Part shown: positions 20,128 through 29,379 of the stretch, in pieces
Layout: each line of letters starts with the position of its first letter
How positions within the stretch are numbered: position 1 is the first letter of the stretch
Assembly (NCBI RefSeq): GCF_019061305.1
Contig: NZ_JAHQZT010000005.1
Span: 141,023-205,022 of the forward strand
Reading direction: 5' to 3'
From: Marinobacterium weihaiense
Lineage (GTDB): Bacteria; Pseudomonadota; Gammaproteobacteria; Pseudomonadales; Balneatricaceae
DNA length: 64,000 nucleotides
The notes under the pieces: generated by a model
The model's input: only the letters and a program-made list of their open reading frames with translations
Told to the model about the DNA's origin: nothing
The model's database searches: none
Translations under genes and position numbers: made by a program

Positions 20128-20303
20128 GTGCGGCCGTGGGTTGAGCCGGGCGAGAGGTGTGAGAGGCATGAAGAGGGCGGTGCAGTCGGTGTGTCTCGTT
20201 CTTATCACACGTTGAAATGCCCCGGTGGCGCGTTCAGGTATACAGCACTGACGGACATACACGCGTTTTGAGTGAATACACGCAAAGGGATAAAACATTA
20301 CCG

Positions 20304-20786
20304 ATGAATATTGAAATCGTACGGGCTGATTATGCCAACCTGCGGCATGCGGATGATATTCCGATGCTGCTGAACGAGTATGCACAAGACCCCATGGGCG
20401 GTGGCAAAGGGCTGGACCCTCGGGTGCAGACTGGCTTGGTGGATGCGCTGGCACGCGTGCCCAATGCCTTTTCCGTGCTGGCATATGTGGATGAGCAGCC
20501 GGCCGGGTTGGTGAATTGCTTCCAGGCGTTTTCGACGTTTGCCTGCAAGCCGATCATCAATATACACGACGTTGTGGTATTGAAACCCTATCGGGGTGTT
20601 GGTCTGAGTCACAGAATGCTGGAGAGGGTGGAAACCATTGCTCGCGAAAGAGGATGCTGCAAGGTCACGCTGGAAGTCTTAAGCGGTAATGAGGCAGCGA
20701 AAGCGTCTTATCAGCGTTTCGGCTTTGCCGGTTATGAGCTTGATCCGGAAACCGGGGTGGCGCTGTTTTGGGAGAAAAAGCTGTGA
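20304..20786 (+). CDS. GNAT family N-acetyltransferase
   Basis: 160-residue acetyl-CoA-dependent acyltransferase of unknown substrate. The GNAT core is visible as NIHDVVVLKPYRGVGLSHRMLE (motif A with the RGxG acetyl-CoA loop) and the following CKVTLEVLSGNEAAKASYQRFGF. ATG 20304 is chosen for its upstream AAGGGA and because conservation begins there; a start at 20217 adds 29 unconserved residues. It stands alone between the transporter and the cold-shock gene. Confidence 0.85.
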   Translation: MNIEIVRADYANLRHADDIPMLLNEYAQDPMGGGKGLDPRVQTGLVDALARVPNAFSVLAYVDEQPAGLVNCFQAFSTFACKPIINIHDVVVLKPYRGVGLSHRMLERVETIARERGCCKVTLEVLSGNEAAKASYQRFGFAGYELDPETGVALFWEKKL

Positions 20787-20802
20787 GGCGATGAAATGGG
20801 GC

Positions 20803-20835
20803 ATAAAAAAACGGGCCGCAGGGGCCCGTTTTCTT
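20803..20835. terminator. bidirectional terminator between GNAT and cold-shock genes
   Basis: Stem ACGGGCC/GGGCCCGT with a short loop, flanked by an A run on the left and TTTTCTT on the right, so it can end transcripts from both convergent genes. Confidence 0.8.
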
Positions 20836-20857
20836 GTCAGCTGACTAAACCCGGGGT

Positions 20858-21064
20858 TTAGATAGCGACGATGTTCTCTGCCTGAGGACCTTTCTGGCCC
20901 TGAGTCACGGTGAACTCAACCTTCTGGCCTTCTTCCAGGGTCTTGAAACCGCTGCCGGAAATAGCGCTGAAGTGAGCAAAAACGTCCGGGCCGTTTTCCT
21001 GAGCGATGAAACCGAAGCCTTTAGTTTCGTTGAACCATTTAACTGTGCCGGTAGTAGTAGACAT
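20858..21064 (-). CDS. cold-shock domain protein
   Basis: 68-residue CspA-family RNA/DNA chaperone. RNP1 (KGFGFIAQ) and RNP2 (DVFAHFSAI) are intact, as is the opening [15 protein letters not shown]. The family melts RNA structure and often acts at low temperature, but some members are constitutive. A leader of about 160 nt is predicted from the promoter at 21232-21259, which is typical of cold-inducible csp genes. Which paralogue it is cannot be told from sequence alone. Confidence 0.95.
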   Translation of the reverse strand: MSTTTGTVKWFNETKGFGFIAQENGPDVFAHFSAISGSGFKTLEEGQKVEFTVTQGQKGPQAENIVAI

Positions 21065-21381
21065 AATAATAATCTCGATCTAAGTAATGTTTTTGAACCC
21101 TGGCATCATTGCCTGAGGTTCGAGTAGTGCTTGAGGTAATGTTGGTACTTATGGATACAGAACGAGGTACTAACTACTAGGCAGGACGTCGAAATGGTGC
21201 ATAAATGCTTGTGTTACTCTTAAGCCTGTTCAGAATATACTATTTGCCGAGTGAGTCAAAGCTTTATTTTACTTTTTGCCTGATGGCCCGTTAACGGCCG
21301 TTGGAGTGGTGAGAGAGGGTTGGCGTCTTGGCAGGAAGGAGAGAGGCCAGAAGCAGCCTCTCGGGGAAATCTTTGGGGGGC
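21065..21381 (-). promoter_or_regulatory. cold-shock gene promoter and long 5' leader
   Basis: Read leftward, TTGACT (21259-21254) and TATTCT (21237-21232) are 16 bp apart, predicting a start near 21225 and a leader of about 160 nt. Long leaders act as thermosensors in E. coli cspA; whether this one does is inference. The remaining 21270-21381, between this promoter and the end of minE, holds nothing else recognisable. Confidence 0.55.
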
Positions 21382-21630
21382 TCAGCTTTTGTCAGGCAAC
21401 GTGACGTTCAGTTCGAGAATGGAGCAGTCTTCATCCAGGTTGATTTGGATGTCATCGGTGCATACGTCGACATACTTGGCGATAACAGCCAGAATCTCCT
21501 GCTGCATCTGGGGCAGATATTCGGGCTGGGTGCGCTGATTGCGTTCGTAAGCCACCAGGACCTGCAGGCGCTCCTTGGCGACGCTCGCTGACGTCTGCTG
21601 TTTGGGGCGAAAATAACTCAGAATACCCAT
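21382..21630 (-). CDS. minE: cell division topological specificity factor MinE
   Basis: 82-residue partner of MinD that drives pole-to-pole oscillation. The anti-MinCD segment [17 protein letters not shown] is followed by the dimerisation domain [17 protein letters not shown], both as in E. coli MinE. The start overlaps the minD stop. Last gene of minCDE. Confidence 0.96.
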   Translation of the reverse strand: MGILSYFRPKQQTSASVAKERLQVLVAYERNQRTQPEYLPQMQQEILAVIAKYVDVCTDDIQINLDEDCSILELNVTLPDKS

Positions 21631-22442
21631 TAGCCTTTCCGTCCAAATACTCGACTCAGGAAGCCTTTACGCTCGACGTTAAGGAAGCGATGCTCGCGAT
21701 CTTCACCCATGAAGCGGGCAATGGCATCATCATAGGCCTGACCGGCATCGCTGTCGCTATCCATGATGACCGGCACACCCTGGTTGGAGGCCTTGAGAAC
21801 CGCTTCTGATTCGGGAATAACACCCAGCAACGGGATGGCCAGAATCTCCTTGACGTCTTCAACACTGAGCATTTCACCAGCATCGACGCGGCTCGGGTTA
21901 TAGCGGGTCAGCAGCAGGTGCTCCTTGACGGTCTCGCCTTGTTCGGCCTTGCGGGATTTGCTTTGCAGTACACCCAGAATGCGGTCTGAGTCACGTACCG
22001 AGCTGACTTCCGGGTTGGTTACCACGATGGCTGTGTCGGCAAAATAGAGCGCCAGATGGGCACCTTTTTCGATGCCGGCCGGGGAATCGCAGACAATGTA
22101 ATCAAAACTCTCGCCAAGCTCGTTCAGCACCGCTTCTACACCTTCGATACTCAAGGCATCCTTGTCACGTGTCTGTGAGGCCGGGAGGATATACAGGTTT
22201 TCGGTACGCTTGTCACGGATCAGCGCCTGGTTGAGCGTCGCTTCCTTGTTGATGACATTGACGAAATCATAGACAACACGGCGTTCACAGCCCATGATCA
22301 GGTCCAGGTTGCGCAGGCCGACGTCAAAATCGATCAAAACGGTTTTGAATCCTTTCAGGGCGAGCCCGGTACCGATCGCGGCGCTGCTGGTGGTTTTGCC
22401 CACACCCCCCTTGCCGGAAGTGACTACGATAATTTCAGCCAT
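21630..22442 (-). CDS. minD: septum site-determining ATPase MinD
   Basis: ATPase that recruits MinC to the membrane and is released by MinE. It has the deviant Walker [16 protein letters not shown] and the aspartates in [13 protein letters not shown]. The C-terminal [10 protein letters not shown] should form the amphipathic membrane-targeting helix. The 270-residue length is standard. It lies 36 bp after minC. Confidence 0.97.
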   Translation of the reverse strand: MAEIIVVTSGKGGVGKTTSSAAIGTGLALKGFKTVLIDFDVGLRNLDLIMGCERRVVYDFVNVINKEATLNQALIRDKRTENLYILPASQTRDKDALSIEGVEAVLNELGESFDYIVCDSPAGIEKGAHLALYFADTAIVVTNPEVSSVRDSDRILGVLQSKSRKAEQGETVKEHLLLTRYNPSRVDAGEMLSVEDVKEILAIPLLGVIPESEAVLKASNQGVPVIMDSDSDAGQAYDDAIARFMGEDREHRFLNVERKGFLSRVFGRKG

Positions 22443-22478
22443 GCATGTGTATCCATCAAATCTGAAGAAGCGGTTAGA

Positions 22479-23225
22479 TTAAAGTGAAACTGTATCCAGT
22501 CGTGAGCCACGGAGCAATGCCTGTATCGGCTGCTGCCAGCACTCGGCATGCAGATCTTCACTGGTCTTAAAGTAGCCGGCGATGGAGATCAGCTCGGCTT
22601 CCATACTCTGGCAGAAAATGCGTGCTTCAGTGTCACCGTTGACACCGGCCATGGCGCGGCCACGCAAGGGACCATAAACATGGATATGGCCATCGGCCAT
22701 GACTTCGGCGCCGGCACTGACCGGAGCGAGAATTACCAGATCGGTTCCGCGCGCATAGACTTGTTGGCCCGAGCGTACCGGTGTGGTGATAACCTTGGCA
22801 GCCGGTGCCGACGGCTGTTCAGGCGCTGCAGGCGGTTCGGCTGCAACCGGTTCGGGGGCCGCCTCCATATCACGAACGGGCCTGCGCTGGTGGCTGAAGT
22901 CGGCCAGCTGAGTCACATTGCACAGCTCGGCAGAGGTTTCTGGGTCAGCCTTCAGGCCGACGGGGACCAGCGCCAGCTCCCGGCACAGCCGGATCAGCGC
23001 CTGCAACTCCACCAGAGTGGGGGCGCTGGTCAGTTGCTGTAGGTTAAGCACAACCGGCATGTTGCTGAACAGCATCGGAACCTTGGCGGCGTGTGCGGCC
23101 AGCTGCGGTTGCAGCTGCTCGGTATCGCTGGTGCTCAGAATCAGTTCGTTGAGCGCTGCGCGAGTACTCTTGAACTGAAAGCAGCAGGTGTTGGATTCCT
23201 GATTCACGGCGTGGCCCATCGGCAT
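22479..23225 (-). CDS. minC: septum formation inhibitor MinC
   Basis: FtsZ antagonist that keeps septa at mid-cell. The N-terminal domain (FQFKSTRAALNELIL) is joined by a proline/alanine-rich linker to the C-terminal beta-helix domain, with the conserved GAEVMADGHIHVYGPLRGRAMAG. ATG 23225 gives 248 residues; a GTG four codons upstream is possible, and the frame extends to 23366 but without conserved sequence. It heads the minCDE operon. Confidence 0.95.
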   Translation of the reverse strand: MPMGHAVNQESNTCCFQFKSTRAALNELILSTSDTEQLQPQLAAHAAKVPMLFSNMPVVLNLQQLTSAPTLVELQALIRLCRELALVPVGLKADPETSAELCNVTQLADFSHQRRPVRDMEAAPEPVAAEPPAAPEQPSAPAAKVITTPVRSGQQVYARGTDLVILAPVSAGAEVMADGHIHVYGPLRGRAMAGVNGDTEARIFCQSMEAELISIAGYFKTSEDLHAECWQQPIQALLRGSRLDTVSL

Positions 23226-23401
23226 TTTCTTGCTCACGAAAGAAGTCCCTGTGCATGAAACTTCGTGGGTTCTGGATATGCGGTTAACCATATCATGTAA
23301 CCGGCAGTGGCCGACAGGCATCCGGGGCCGCTGCTCAGTTTTTTGATCCTGATCATTGTAGTACACTGCGCGATTATTCTTGAACAGGAGCTGAAGCCAC
23401 C

Positions 23402-23773
23402 ATGAAAGCTGTTCGCTGGGTGCTGGGTCTTATCGTCATGGGCCTTCATTATCTGACACTGCCACGCCGCGGCAAGCGTAGCCCGCAGGCACAGCAGCAG
23501 GTCGAGGAGGCGATTGAAGGTTATGCGCTGTACCAGTTGCCCACCTGTCCATTCTGCGTGAAGGTGCGTCGTGCCATGCGCCGCCTAAACTTGCCAATCG
23601 AATTGCGTGATGTGCGAGAAGATGATCATCACCGTCAGGACCTGATCCAGGGGGGTGGCCGCATGAAGGTGCCTTGCCTGCGTATTGATCATGCTGATGG
23701 TCACAGCGAGTGGATGTACGAATCCAGTGATATTGTTGCCTTTTTGGAAGGTCGCTTCCCATTACAAAAGTGA
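23402..23773 (+). CDS. membrane-anchored glutaredoxin-like protein
   Basis: 123 residues. A hydrophobic N-terminal helix (AVRWVLGLIVMGLHYLTLP) is followed by a thioredoxin-fold domain with the redox motif CPFC in YQLPTCPFCVKVRRAMRRL and a cis-proline in MKVPCLRID. The ending MYESSDIVAFLEGRF resembles the N-terminal domain of glutathione S-transferases. It probably reduces disulfides with glutathione on the inner face of the membrane; substrates are unknown. It diverges from minC. Confidence 0.85.
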   Translation: MKAVRWVLGLIVMGLHYLTLPRRGKRSPQAQQQVEEAIEGYALYQLPTCPFCVKVRRAMRRLNLPIELRDVREDDHHRQDLIQGGGRMKVPCLRIDHADGHSEWMYESSDIVAFLEGRFPLQK

Positions 23774-23873
23774 TAACTAATATACCTAATAGTTATCAAT
23801 AATATATTTTTTATTACCATAAAAGCGGCTATAGTGGGTCGGTATCAAGTTGTACCGTCCCGGAGCCGACACG

Positions 23874-25292
23874 ATGGATTACCTGCCGCTTTTCTTCGAT
23901 CTTAAACAACGCCCCGTGCTGATGGTGGGGGGCGGTGATATCGCTCTGCGCAAGGCCCGGCTGCTGACACGGGCCGGTGCACACATCACCCTGGTTGCCC
24001 ATGCCGTATTGCCAGAGCTACGCGAGATGCTGGAGCAGCATCAGGGGCGGATCATCATCGGTGAGTATCATCCCGAACTGATCGACAGTAAGGTGCTGGT
24101 ACTGGCTGCGACGGATGATGATGCGCTCAATGAGCGTGTACATTACGATGCCGTCGACCGCAACGTGCCGGTTAATGTCGTTGACAATCCCAAGCTGTGT
24201 ACCTTTGTCTTCCCGGCGATTGTTGACCGTTCGCCCATCGTGATCGGCATCAGTTCCGGTGGTCAGTCACCGGTGCTGGCACGCTTGCTGAGGGCCAAGC
24301 TGGAAACTTGGATTCCGACGGGTTATAGCCGTCTTGGGCAGCTGGTCGGGCGCCTGCGTGACAAGGTTAAGGCGCGCTTCGGCACCGTGAACGAGCGTCG
24401 CATCTTCTGGGAGTCCGTACTGCAGGGGCAAGTGGCCGAGCGCGTATTTGCCGGTCAGGAAGCGGAAGCTGAATCCCTGCTGGAAGAACAGATCAAGGCC
24501 GGCAATGCCTCACATCAGACAGGCGAGGTTTACCTGGTCGGTGCCGGCCCGGGGGATCCTGAGCTGCTGACCTTCAAGGCGCTGCGACTGATGCAGCAGG
24601 CCGACGTCGTGCTTTATGATCGACTGGTGTCGCCGGACGTGCTGGATTTGTGTCGCCGTGATGCGGACCTGATCTTTGTGGGCAAGCAGCGTGACAACCA
24701 TGCCGTGCCCCAGGACGGCATCAACCAGCTGCTGATTGATCATGCGCGCTTGGGTAAGCGGGTGGTGCGCTTGAAAGGCGGCGACCCTTTCATTTTCGGA
24801 CGCGGTGGCGAAGAGTTGGCTGAACTGAAGCGGGCGGGCATTCCCTTTCAGGTGGTGCCGGGTATCACGGCGGCCAGTGCTTGCTCAACCTATGCCGGCA
24901 TTCCGCTGACGCACCGTGACTATGCCCAGTCGGTGAAGTTCGTCACCGGTCAGCTGAAAAATCGCACCACTGAACTTAACTACGCCGAACTGGCCCACCC
25001 CAACCAGACCATCGTGTTCTATATGGGGCTGCATACGCTGGAGCATTTGTGTGCCGGGCTACTGGCGCATGGCAAACCGGCGGATACGCCGGCGGCTATC
25101 GTATCGCGCGGGACGGCACAGGACCAGCAGGTACTGGTCGGTACCCTGGCGACCTTGCCGCAGCTGCAGGCTGAAGCTCAGTTGCCGGCCCCCTCGCTGA
25201 TCATAGTGGGCGAAGTTGTGGCCCTCCAGTCGCAGCTGTCCTGGTTTGGGCAGGAGCGCTCGCCGGTGAGTCTGGCACCGACGAGCGCCTGA
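23874..25292 (+). CDS. cysG: siroheme synthase (multifunctional)
   Basis: Makes siroheme from uroporphyrinogen III and so serves CysI at 12.3 kb. Residues 1-210 are the NAD-dependent dehydrogenase/ferrochelatase half ([34 protein letters not shown]). Residues 215-460 are the methyltransferase half, with [17 protein letters not shown] and [17 protein letters not shown]. The ATG at 23874 fits the family start; an upstream TTG at 23850 is not favoured. The 472-residue length is close to E. coli CysG. Confidence 0.96.
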   Translation: MDYLPLFFDLKQRPVLMVGGGDIALRKARLLTRAGAHITLVAHAVLPELREMLEQHQGRIIIGEYHPELIDSKVLVLAATDDDALNERVHYDAVDRNVPVNVVDNPKLCTFVFPAIVDRSPIVIGISSGGQSPVLARLLRAKLETWIPTGYSRLGQLVGRLRDKVKARFGTVNERRIFWESVLQGQVAERVFAGQEAEAESLLEEQIKAGNASHQTGEVYLVGAGPGDPELLTFKALRLMQQADVVLYDRLVSPDVLDLCRRDADLIFVGKQRDNHAVPQDGINQLLIDHARLGKRVVRLKGGDPFIFGRGGEELAELKRAGIPFQVVPGITAASACSTYAGIPLTHRDYAQSVKFVTGQLKNRTTELNYAELAHPNQTIVFYMGLHTLEHLCAGLLAHGKPADTPAAIVSRGTAQDQQVLVGTLATLPQLQAEAQLPAPSLIIVGEVVALQSQLSWFGQERSPVSLAPTSA

Positions 25293-25295
25293 GGC

Positions 25296-26537
25296 TCAGT
25301 GCAGCAGGTGGCCGACCACATAGCTGCCGGCAAAGCCGACGCTATAGGCCACCAGAATCACGGCCGAGTAGCGCATGAAGCTGATGAAGGTGATGGCTTC
25401 CACTTTGCTCATGGCAACAATGCCGGCAGCAGAGCCGATCACCAGCAGTGAGCCACCCACGCCAACCGCGTAGGTCAGGGTCAGCCAGCTGGCGGCATCC
25501 ATGCTGATATCGGACTTGAGCAGTGCGGCTGTCAGTGGCACGTTATCCACGAGCGACGACAGCAGGCCCATGACAAAGTTGGCCCCGGTGGTGGGCAGCA
25601 CCTCGTAGACGCGTACCAGCGAGTCCAGCACGCCGATCTCCTTCATCATGCCCACCAGCAGTAGAATGCCCAGGAAGAACAGCAGGGTGTCAAACTCGAT
25701 GACCCGAATATAGTCCAGCAGGCTTTCCCGTTCATCGTCCTTGTAGCACAGTCGTCCAATCAGGAACATGATCGACAGCCCGAACAGGAAGGTCAGCAGC
25801 GGCGGTACCGACGCGATCACGTTGAGAATGATGGTCGAGATGATGGTCAGCAGGAAGATGAATGCGATCATCATGCCCACCTTGTCGTCCCGACGCGGGC
25901 TGGGGCTGATTACCACCTCGCCTTGCAGAGGGCGTGCCAGCAGTGTGGCCAATAGCATGACGCTGGCCAAGGCCGGCAGACTCAGCCACAGCAGGTCATC
26001 AATCATTACTTTCTGCTGCATGAAGATCATCAGGGTGGTGACATCGCCGGTGATCAGCGCTACCCCGCCCGAGTTCACTGCAAATACGACCAGTACGGCA
26101 AAGCGGACCGTTTTCTTCGCTTCCATTTTCAGCGACAGCACCAGCGCGATGGAGATCAGGGTAGCGGTGATATTGTCGGAGAGGGAGGAGAAGAAGAAGG
26201 CAAAACCAGCAACCAGAAACATGAGCCTGCGCTCGCTGAGCCGTTTGGGCAAGACCTTGTAGATGAGTGTCTCGATCAGTCCCTGGTGGTTCAGGAAGGC
26301 CACGAACGTCATGGCAGCCATGAGAAATAGCCATAGACTGGCGATTTCGAGAATGTTCTCGTCGAGTTTTTCCTGAATGAAGTGGCTGTCGGTGCCGTGT
26401 GGCGGGAAGAGAAAGAGCAATAACCAGGCAAGAGTGCCGAGGAAAAGTGTCGTTTTCGCCTTATTGATGTGAATCACATCTTCCAGCACGATCATCAGGA
26501 AGGCGAGCCCTGCGATCATGAGTAATAGCGTTTGCAT
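25296..26537 (-). CDS. nhaD: Na+/H+ antiporter NhaD
   Basis: Polytopic exporter of sodium in exchange for protons, common in marine and halophilic bacteria. The 413-residue product has about 12 hydrophobic segments. Conserved family stretches include SSLSDNITATLISIALVLSL, VNSGGVALITGDVTTLMIF and LLSSLVDNVPLTAALL, with charged residues buried in membrane segments. Three base pairs separate its stop from that of cysG. Sodium export would complement the ion-translocating Rnf complex. Confidence 0.92.
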   Translation of the reverse strand: MQTLLLMIAGLAFLMIVLEDVIHINKAKTTLFLGTLAWLLLFLFPPHGTDSHFIQEKLDENILEIASLWLFLMAAMTFVAFLNHQGLIETLIYKVLPKRLSERRLMFLVAGFAFFFSSLSDNITATLISIALVLSLKMEAKKTVRFAVLVVFAVNSGGVALITGDVTTLMIFMQQKVMIDDLLWLSLPALASVMLLATLLARPLQGEVVISPSPRRDDKVGMMIAFIFLLTIISTIILNVIASVPPLLTFLFGLSIMFLIGRLCYKDDERESLLDYIRVIEFDTLLFFLGILLLVGMMKEIGVLDSLVRVYEVLPTTGANFVMGLLSSLVDNVPLTAALLKSDISMDAASWLTLTYAVGVGGSLLVIGSAAGIVAMSKVEAITFISFMRYSAVILVAYSVGFAGSYVVGHLLH

Positions 26538-26641
26538 CGGTGTTACCGAGCCCCCAAAATTATGTGGAGTATGAATTCTACGCCCGTACCGGGTGTGACA
26601 ACAGAGGGGAATCCGACATTGGTGTGGTGCAGGTGAGCGAC

Positions 26642-26914
26642 ATGGAAGTGAACAATTGGTCGGTATATATGCTTCGCTGCGCCGATGGCAGTCTCTATAC
26701 CGGTGTCACGACCGACCCTCGGCGGCGCCTGGCCGAGCATAACGGTGAAGGCGGCAGCCCAAGAGGCGCGCGCTATACCCGAGCGCGCCGCCCGGTTGAG
26801 CTGGCGTGGGTGGAAGGCGGGCACGATCGCCGTTCAGCCTTGCAGCGCGAGTGGGCCTTGAAGCGGTTGAAACGGGATCAGAAGGAACGGTTGATCAGTA
26901 AGATGTATCCATAA
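26642..26914 (+). CDS. GIY-YIG nuclease domain protein (UPF0213-like)
   Basis: 90 residues covering one GIY-YIG domain: WSVYMLRCADGSLYTGVTTDP supplies the GIY-YIG equivalents and RRRLAEHN the conserved arginine and histidine. The glutamate of the active site should be in LQREWALKRL. This small stand-alone type is widespread, with roles proposed in DNA processing but not settled. ATG 26642 is used; the open frame extends upstream without conservation. Confidence 0.88.
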   Translation: MEVNNWSVYMLRCADGSLYTGVTTDPRRRLAEHNGEGGSPRGARYTRARRPVELAWVEGGHDRRSALQREWALKRLKRDQKERLISKMYP

Positions 26915-26970
26915 GGCGACGAGTGGTGTTACTATACGGCGACACTCATCCATAGATGCTTTGATGCCAC

Positions 26971-27267
26971 ATGTTTAAGACTGACCGCACCAAACTCTTT
27001 CCAACGGCCTACCACCCTGCGGGGCGCGCTGTGTTGCCCTGGTATGAGCGTGTCGGGCGCAAGGTGTTCCGCAGCTACGGTCACCCGGACGGCCCTTCCA
27101 CCGAAGCGGAATTCATTGTGCAGCAGGACAAGCTGATCCCGTTGGCGCAGTCGGCGGATACCCTGACGGGGGCACCCTGGTTCGTAGAGCGTGACCAAGG
27201 GTATTGCCCGGGATACGGCCACCCTGATGGCAGCGGCCGCTTGCCCTGGTTCGAAAGTCGCGACTGA
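26971..27267 (+). CDS. small protein with repeated YGHPDG / LPWF motifs, function unknown
   Basis: 98-residue hypothetical that I do not recognise. It is built of degenerate repeats: YHPAG at 14-18 with LPWYE at 22-26, YGHPDG at 36-41, APWF at 68-71, then YGHPDG at 82-87 with LPWFE at 91-95. The main spacing is about 46 residues. No signal peptide or membrane helix is visible; the protein is rich in Gly, Pro, Trp and His. It lies 56 bp after the GIY-YIG gene and convergent with purT. Codon use resembles its neighbours. Confidence 0.7.
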   Translation: MFKTDRTKLFPTAYHPAGRAVLPWYERVGRKVFRSYGHPDGPSTEAEFIVQQDKLIPLAQSADTLTGAPWFVERDQGYCPGYGHPDGSGRLPWFESRD

Positions 27268-27277
27268 TTGTCGCGCC

Positions 27278-28459
27278 CTAAAGTTCAACTCTCACGGTTT
27301 GGGCACAGGTGCGCGCCTTGTCACGGGCTTCCTCTATAGTCTCGCCACGCGCCAGCGCAACGCCCATGCGCCGGCGGCCATGAATTTCAGGCTTGCCGAA
27401 CAGGCGCAGGTCGGTGTCCGGTGCTGCCAGTGCAGCCTGCAGGTGAGCAAAGCAGGTTTGTGTTGATTCGCCGGTCGGCAGGATGACGGCCGAGGCGGAA
27501 GGGCCATGCTGGCGGATCTGCGGAATGGGCAGATTGAGAATGGCACGGGCATGCAGGGCGAACTCGGACAGGTCCTGTGAAATCAGGGTCACCATGCCGG
27601 TGTCGTGCGGGCGAGGCGAGACTTCGCTGAAAATCACGTCATCCCCCCGAATGAACAGCTCAACGCCAAAAATGCCGTGTCCGCCCAGCGCGTGGGTTAC
27701 TTTTTCGGCCATCACCTGAGCCGCTTTGCGTGCGGCCGGTGACATCAGCTGCGGTTGCCATGACTCACGGTAGTCGCCATCGACCTGAATATGCCCGATC
27801 GGCTCGCAAAAACTGGTGCCGCCGATGTGGCGTACCGTCAGCAGGGTAATTTCATAGTCGAACTCGACAAAGCCCTCGACGATCACACGCCCGCCACCGG
27901 CGCGGCCGCCTTCCTGTGCGTATTCCCAGGCTGCATCGACTTGGTCAGCTTGCCTGATGGTGCTCTGGCCCTTGCCGGATGAGCTCATGATTGGCTTGAC
28001 CACGCAGGGCATGCCGATTGCGGCAACGGCCGCTCGGAACTCCTCCAGGTCGCCAGCGAAGCGATAGGGCGAAGTGTTCAGCCCCAATTCTTCGGCAGCC
28101 AGGCGGCGAATGCCTTCTCGATTCATGGTGAGTTGGGTGGCACGTGCCGTCGGGATGACCGTGAAGCCTTCCTCTTCCAGCTCGGCCAGGGTGTCGGTCG
28201 CAATGGCTTCAATCTCGGGCACGATGTAGTGCGGCTTTTCCTGCTCGATCACCGCCCGCAGCGCATCGCCATCCAGCATGGAGATAACATGGGCGCGGTG
28301 TGCAACCTGCATGGCCGGTGTGTTGGCATAGCGATCAACTACGATGACCTCGACGCCCAGGCGCTGCAATTCGATTACGACTTCCTTGCCCAGTTCACCA
28401 CCGCCGCACATGAGCACGCGAGTGGCGCTGGCTGATAAAGGTGTACCCAGAGTGGTCAT
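27278..28459 (-). CDS. purT: formate-dependent GAR transformylase
   Basis: ATP-grasp enzyme that formylates glycinamide ribonucleotide with free formate in purine synthesis. The 393-residue product shows [19 protein letters not shown] at the start, [16 protein letters not shown] in the ATP-binding fold and [17 protein letters not shown] near the metal site. It is monocistronic, divergent from a candidate small RNA, with a perfect TATAAT upstream. The tail matches E. coli PurT in size. Confidence 0.97.
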   Translation of the reverse strand: MTTLGTPLSASATRVLMCGGGELGKEVVIELQRLGVEVIVVDRYANTPAMQVAHRAHVISMLDGDALRAVIEQEKPHYIVPEIEAIATDTLAELEEEGFTVIPTARATQLTMNREGIRRLAAEELGLNTSPYRFAGDLEEFRAAVAAIGMPCVVKPIMSSSGKGQSTIRQADQVDAAWEYAQEGGRAGGGRVIVEGFVEFDYEITLLTVRHIGGTSFCEPIGHIQVDGDYRESWQPQLMSPAARKAAQVMAEKVTHALGGHGIFGVELFIRGDDVIFSEVSPRPHDTGMVTLISQDLSEFALHARAILNLPIPQIRQHGPSASAVILPTGESTQTCFAHLQAALAAPDTDLRLFGKPEIHGRRRMGVALARGETIEEARDKARTCAQTVRVEL

Positions 28460-28493
28460 GGCCAGTCAGCTCCCAATTGAAAAAGTTTCACGC

Positions 28494-28499
28494 ATTATA
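28494..28499 (-). promoter_or_regulatory. -10 element of the purT promoter
   Basis: Perfect TATAAT read leftward, 34 bp ahead of the purT ATG. A -35 is less clear: TTGGCC lies 19 bp further upstream. No PurR-like operator could be assigned. Confidence 0.5.
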
Positions 28500-28545
28500 G
28501 GGCTGTGCTGCCGGTAAAGGCCAATGGCCTGACTATACTGGTGCA

Positions 28546-28638
28546 GGTAAGAGGTGTTCTTCGCTCCATACCCCTCAGGTATGGTTATGGTCGGGCTCTC
28601 TGGCCGCTCAAGCTGCCCGGTATCGGGCAGCTTTTTTT
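28546..28638 (+). ncRNA. candidate small RNA divergent from purT
   Basis: The gap between purT and argO carries a rightward unit with no reading frame of interest. It has a -10-like TATACT at 28534-28539 and a perfect 7-bp hairpin CCATACC/GGTATGG at 28566-28584. It ends in a strong terminator, arms AAGCTGCCCG/CGGGCAGCTT with a 4-base loop and seven T's ending at 28638. The T run is on the rightward strand, so it cannot serve leftward argO, and no rightward gene ends here. The -35 is weak. Confidence 0.45.
28609..28638 (+). terminator. strong terminator of the candidate small RNA
   Basis: Ten-base-pair perfect stem with GTAT loop and seven T's. It reads rightward only; on the left strand an A run precedes the stem and no T run follows it. 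Confidence 0.8.
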
Positions 28639-28647
28639 GTGCCGGAT

Positions 28648-29274
28648 TTACAGGGTGAAAATCAGGCTGACAGCAATACTCCACATCATCAAACAAATCA
28701 GGCCATCCAGAATGCGCCAAGCGACCGGTTTGCGGAACAGGGGCGCCAGCCAGCGCGCACCGATGCACAGGCTGCTGAACCAGATGACTGAAAAGCTCAC
28801 GGCGCCCACGGCAAACCAGATGCGCAATTCCGGCGCATACTGACCGCCGATGCCGCCAATCAGTACGATGGTGTCGATATAGGCATGGGGGTTAAGCAGC
28901 GTGACGGCGGCGGTCGTCAGCAGGGCACTCTTGAGGCTGGCAGCACCGCGGTTGTCCGTCGTGAGGGCATGGCTGTCCAGCGCGCGGCGTGCCGCCTGCA
29001 AGCCAAACCAGAACAGGAACAGTGCACCGCCCCAGCGGGCAATTTCCAGCAGCAGGGGTGACTGGCTGAAGGCAACGCCGAGGCCGATGACGCCGGCGGT
29101 CATCAACACGGCATCAAAAAACATGCACAGCAGTGCGATGGGCCAGTGAAACTCGCGCTTTAGGCTTTGTGTCAGGACGAACGCATTCTGGGCACCGATA
29201 GCCATGATCAGGCCGGCCGAGGTGGCCAGGCCTTTGCTCCAGGCCAGCCATTCCAGCGTCAATAATGGGGTCAT
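28648..29274 (-). CDS. argO: arginine/lysine exporter of the LysE/ArgO family
   Basis: 208-residue inner-membrane amino-acid exporter with about six helices. Family motifs are GLIMAIGAQNAFVLTQSLKR and TLLNPHAYIDTIVLIGGIG. ATG 29274 gives the conserved start; the frame extends upstream to 29364 but without conservation. It diverges from an ArgP-like regulator across 105 bp, exactly as in the known ArgP-ArgO pair. Confidence 0.9.
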   Translation of the reverse strand: MTPLLTLEWLAWSKGLATSAGLIMAIGAQNAFVLTQSLKREFHWPIALLCMFFDAVLMTAGVIGLGVAFSQSPLLLEIARWGGALFLFWFGLQAARRALDSHALTTDNRGAASLKSALLTTAAVTLLNPHAYIDTIVLIGGIGGQYAPELRIWFAVGAVSFSVIWFSSLCIGARWLAPLFRKPVAWRILDGLICLMMWSIAVSLIFTL

Positions 29275-29379
29275 GCCGGGGTATCCTCCGTGGCGGCAGG
29301 GGTCGATAAGGGGGCGTATATTGCGTTCGTGACGGTGGTAAGTAAAACTAATCTTTTTAATCAATCATTAGAGACATTA

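Noticed and set aside
28546..28638. Identity of the candidate RNA as Spot 42
   Set aside because: The short match at the 5' end is not supported by the remaining sequence or by synteny with polA.
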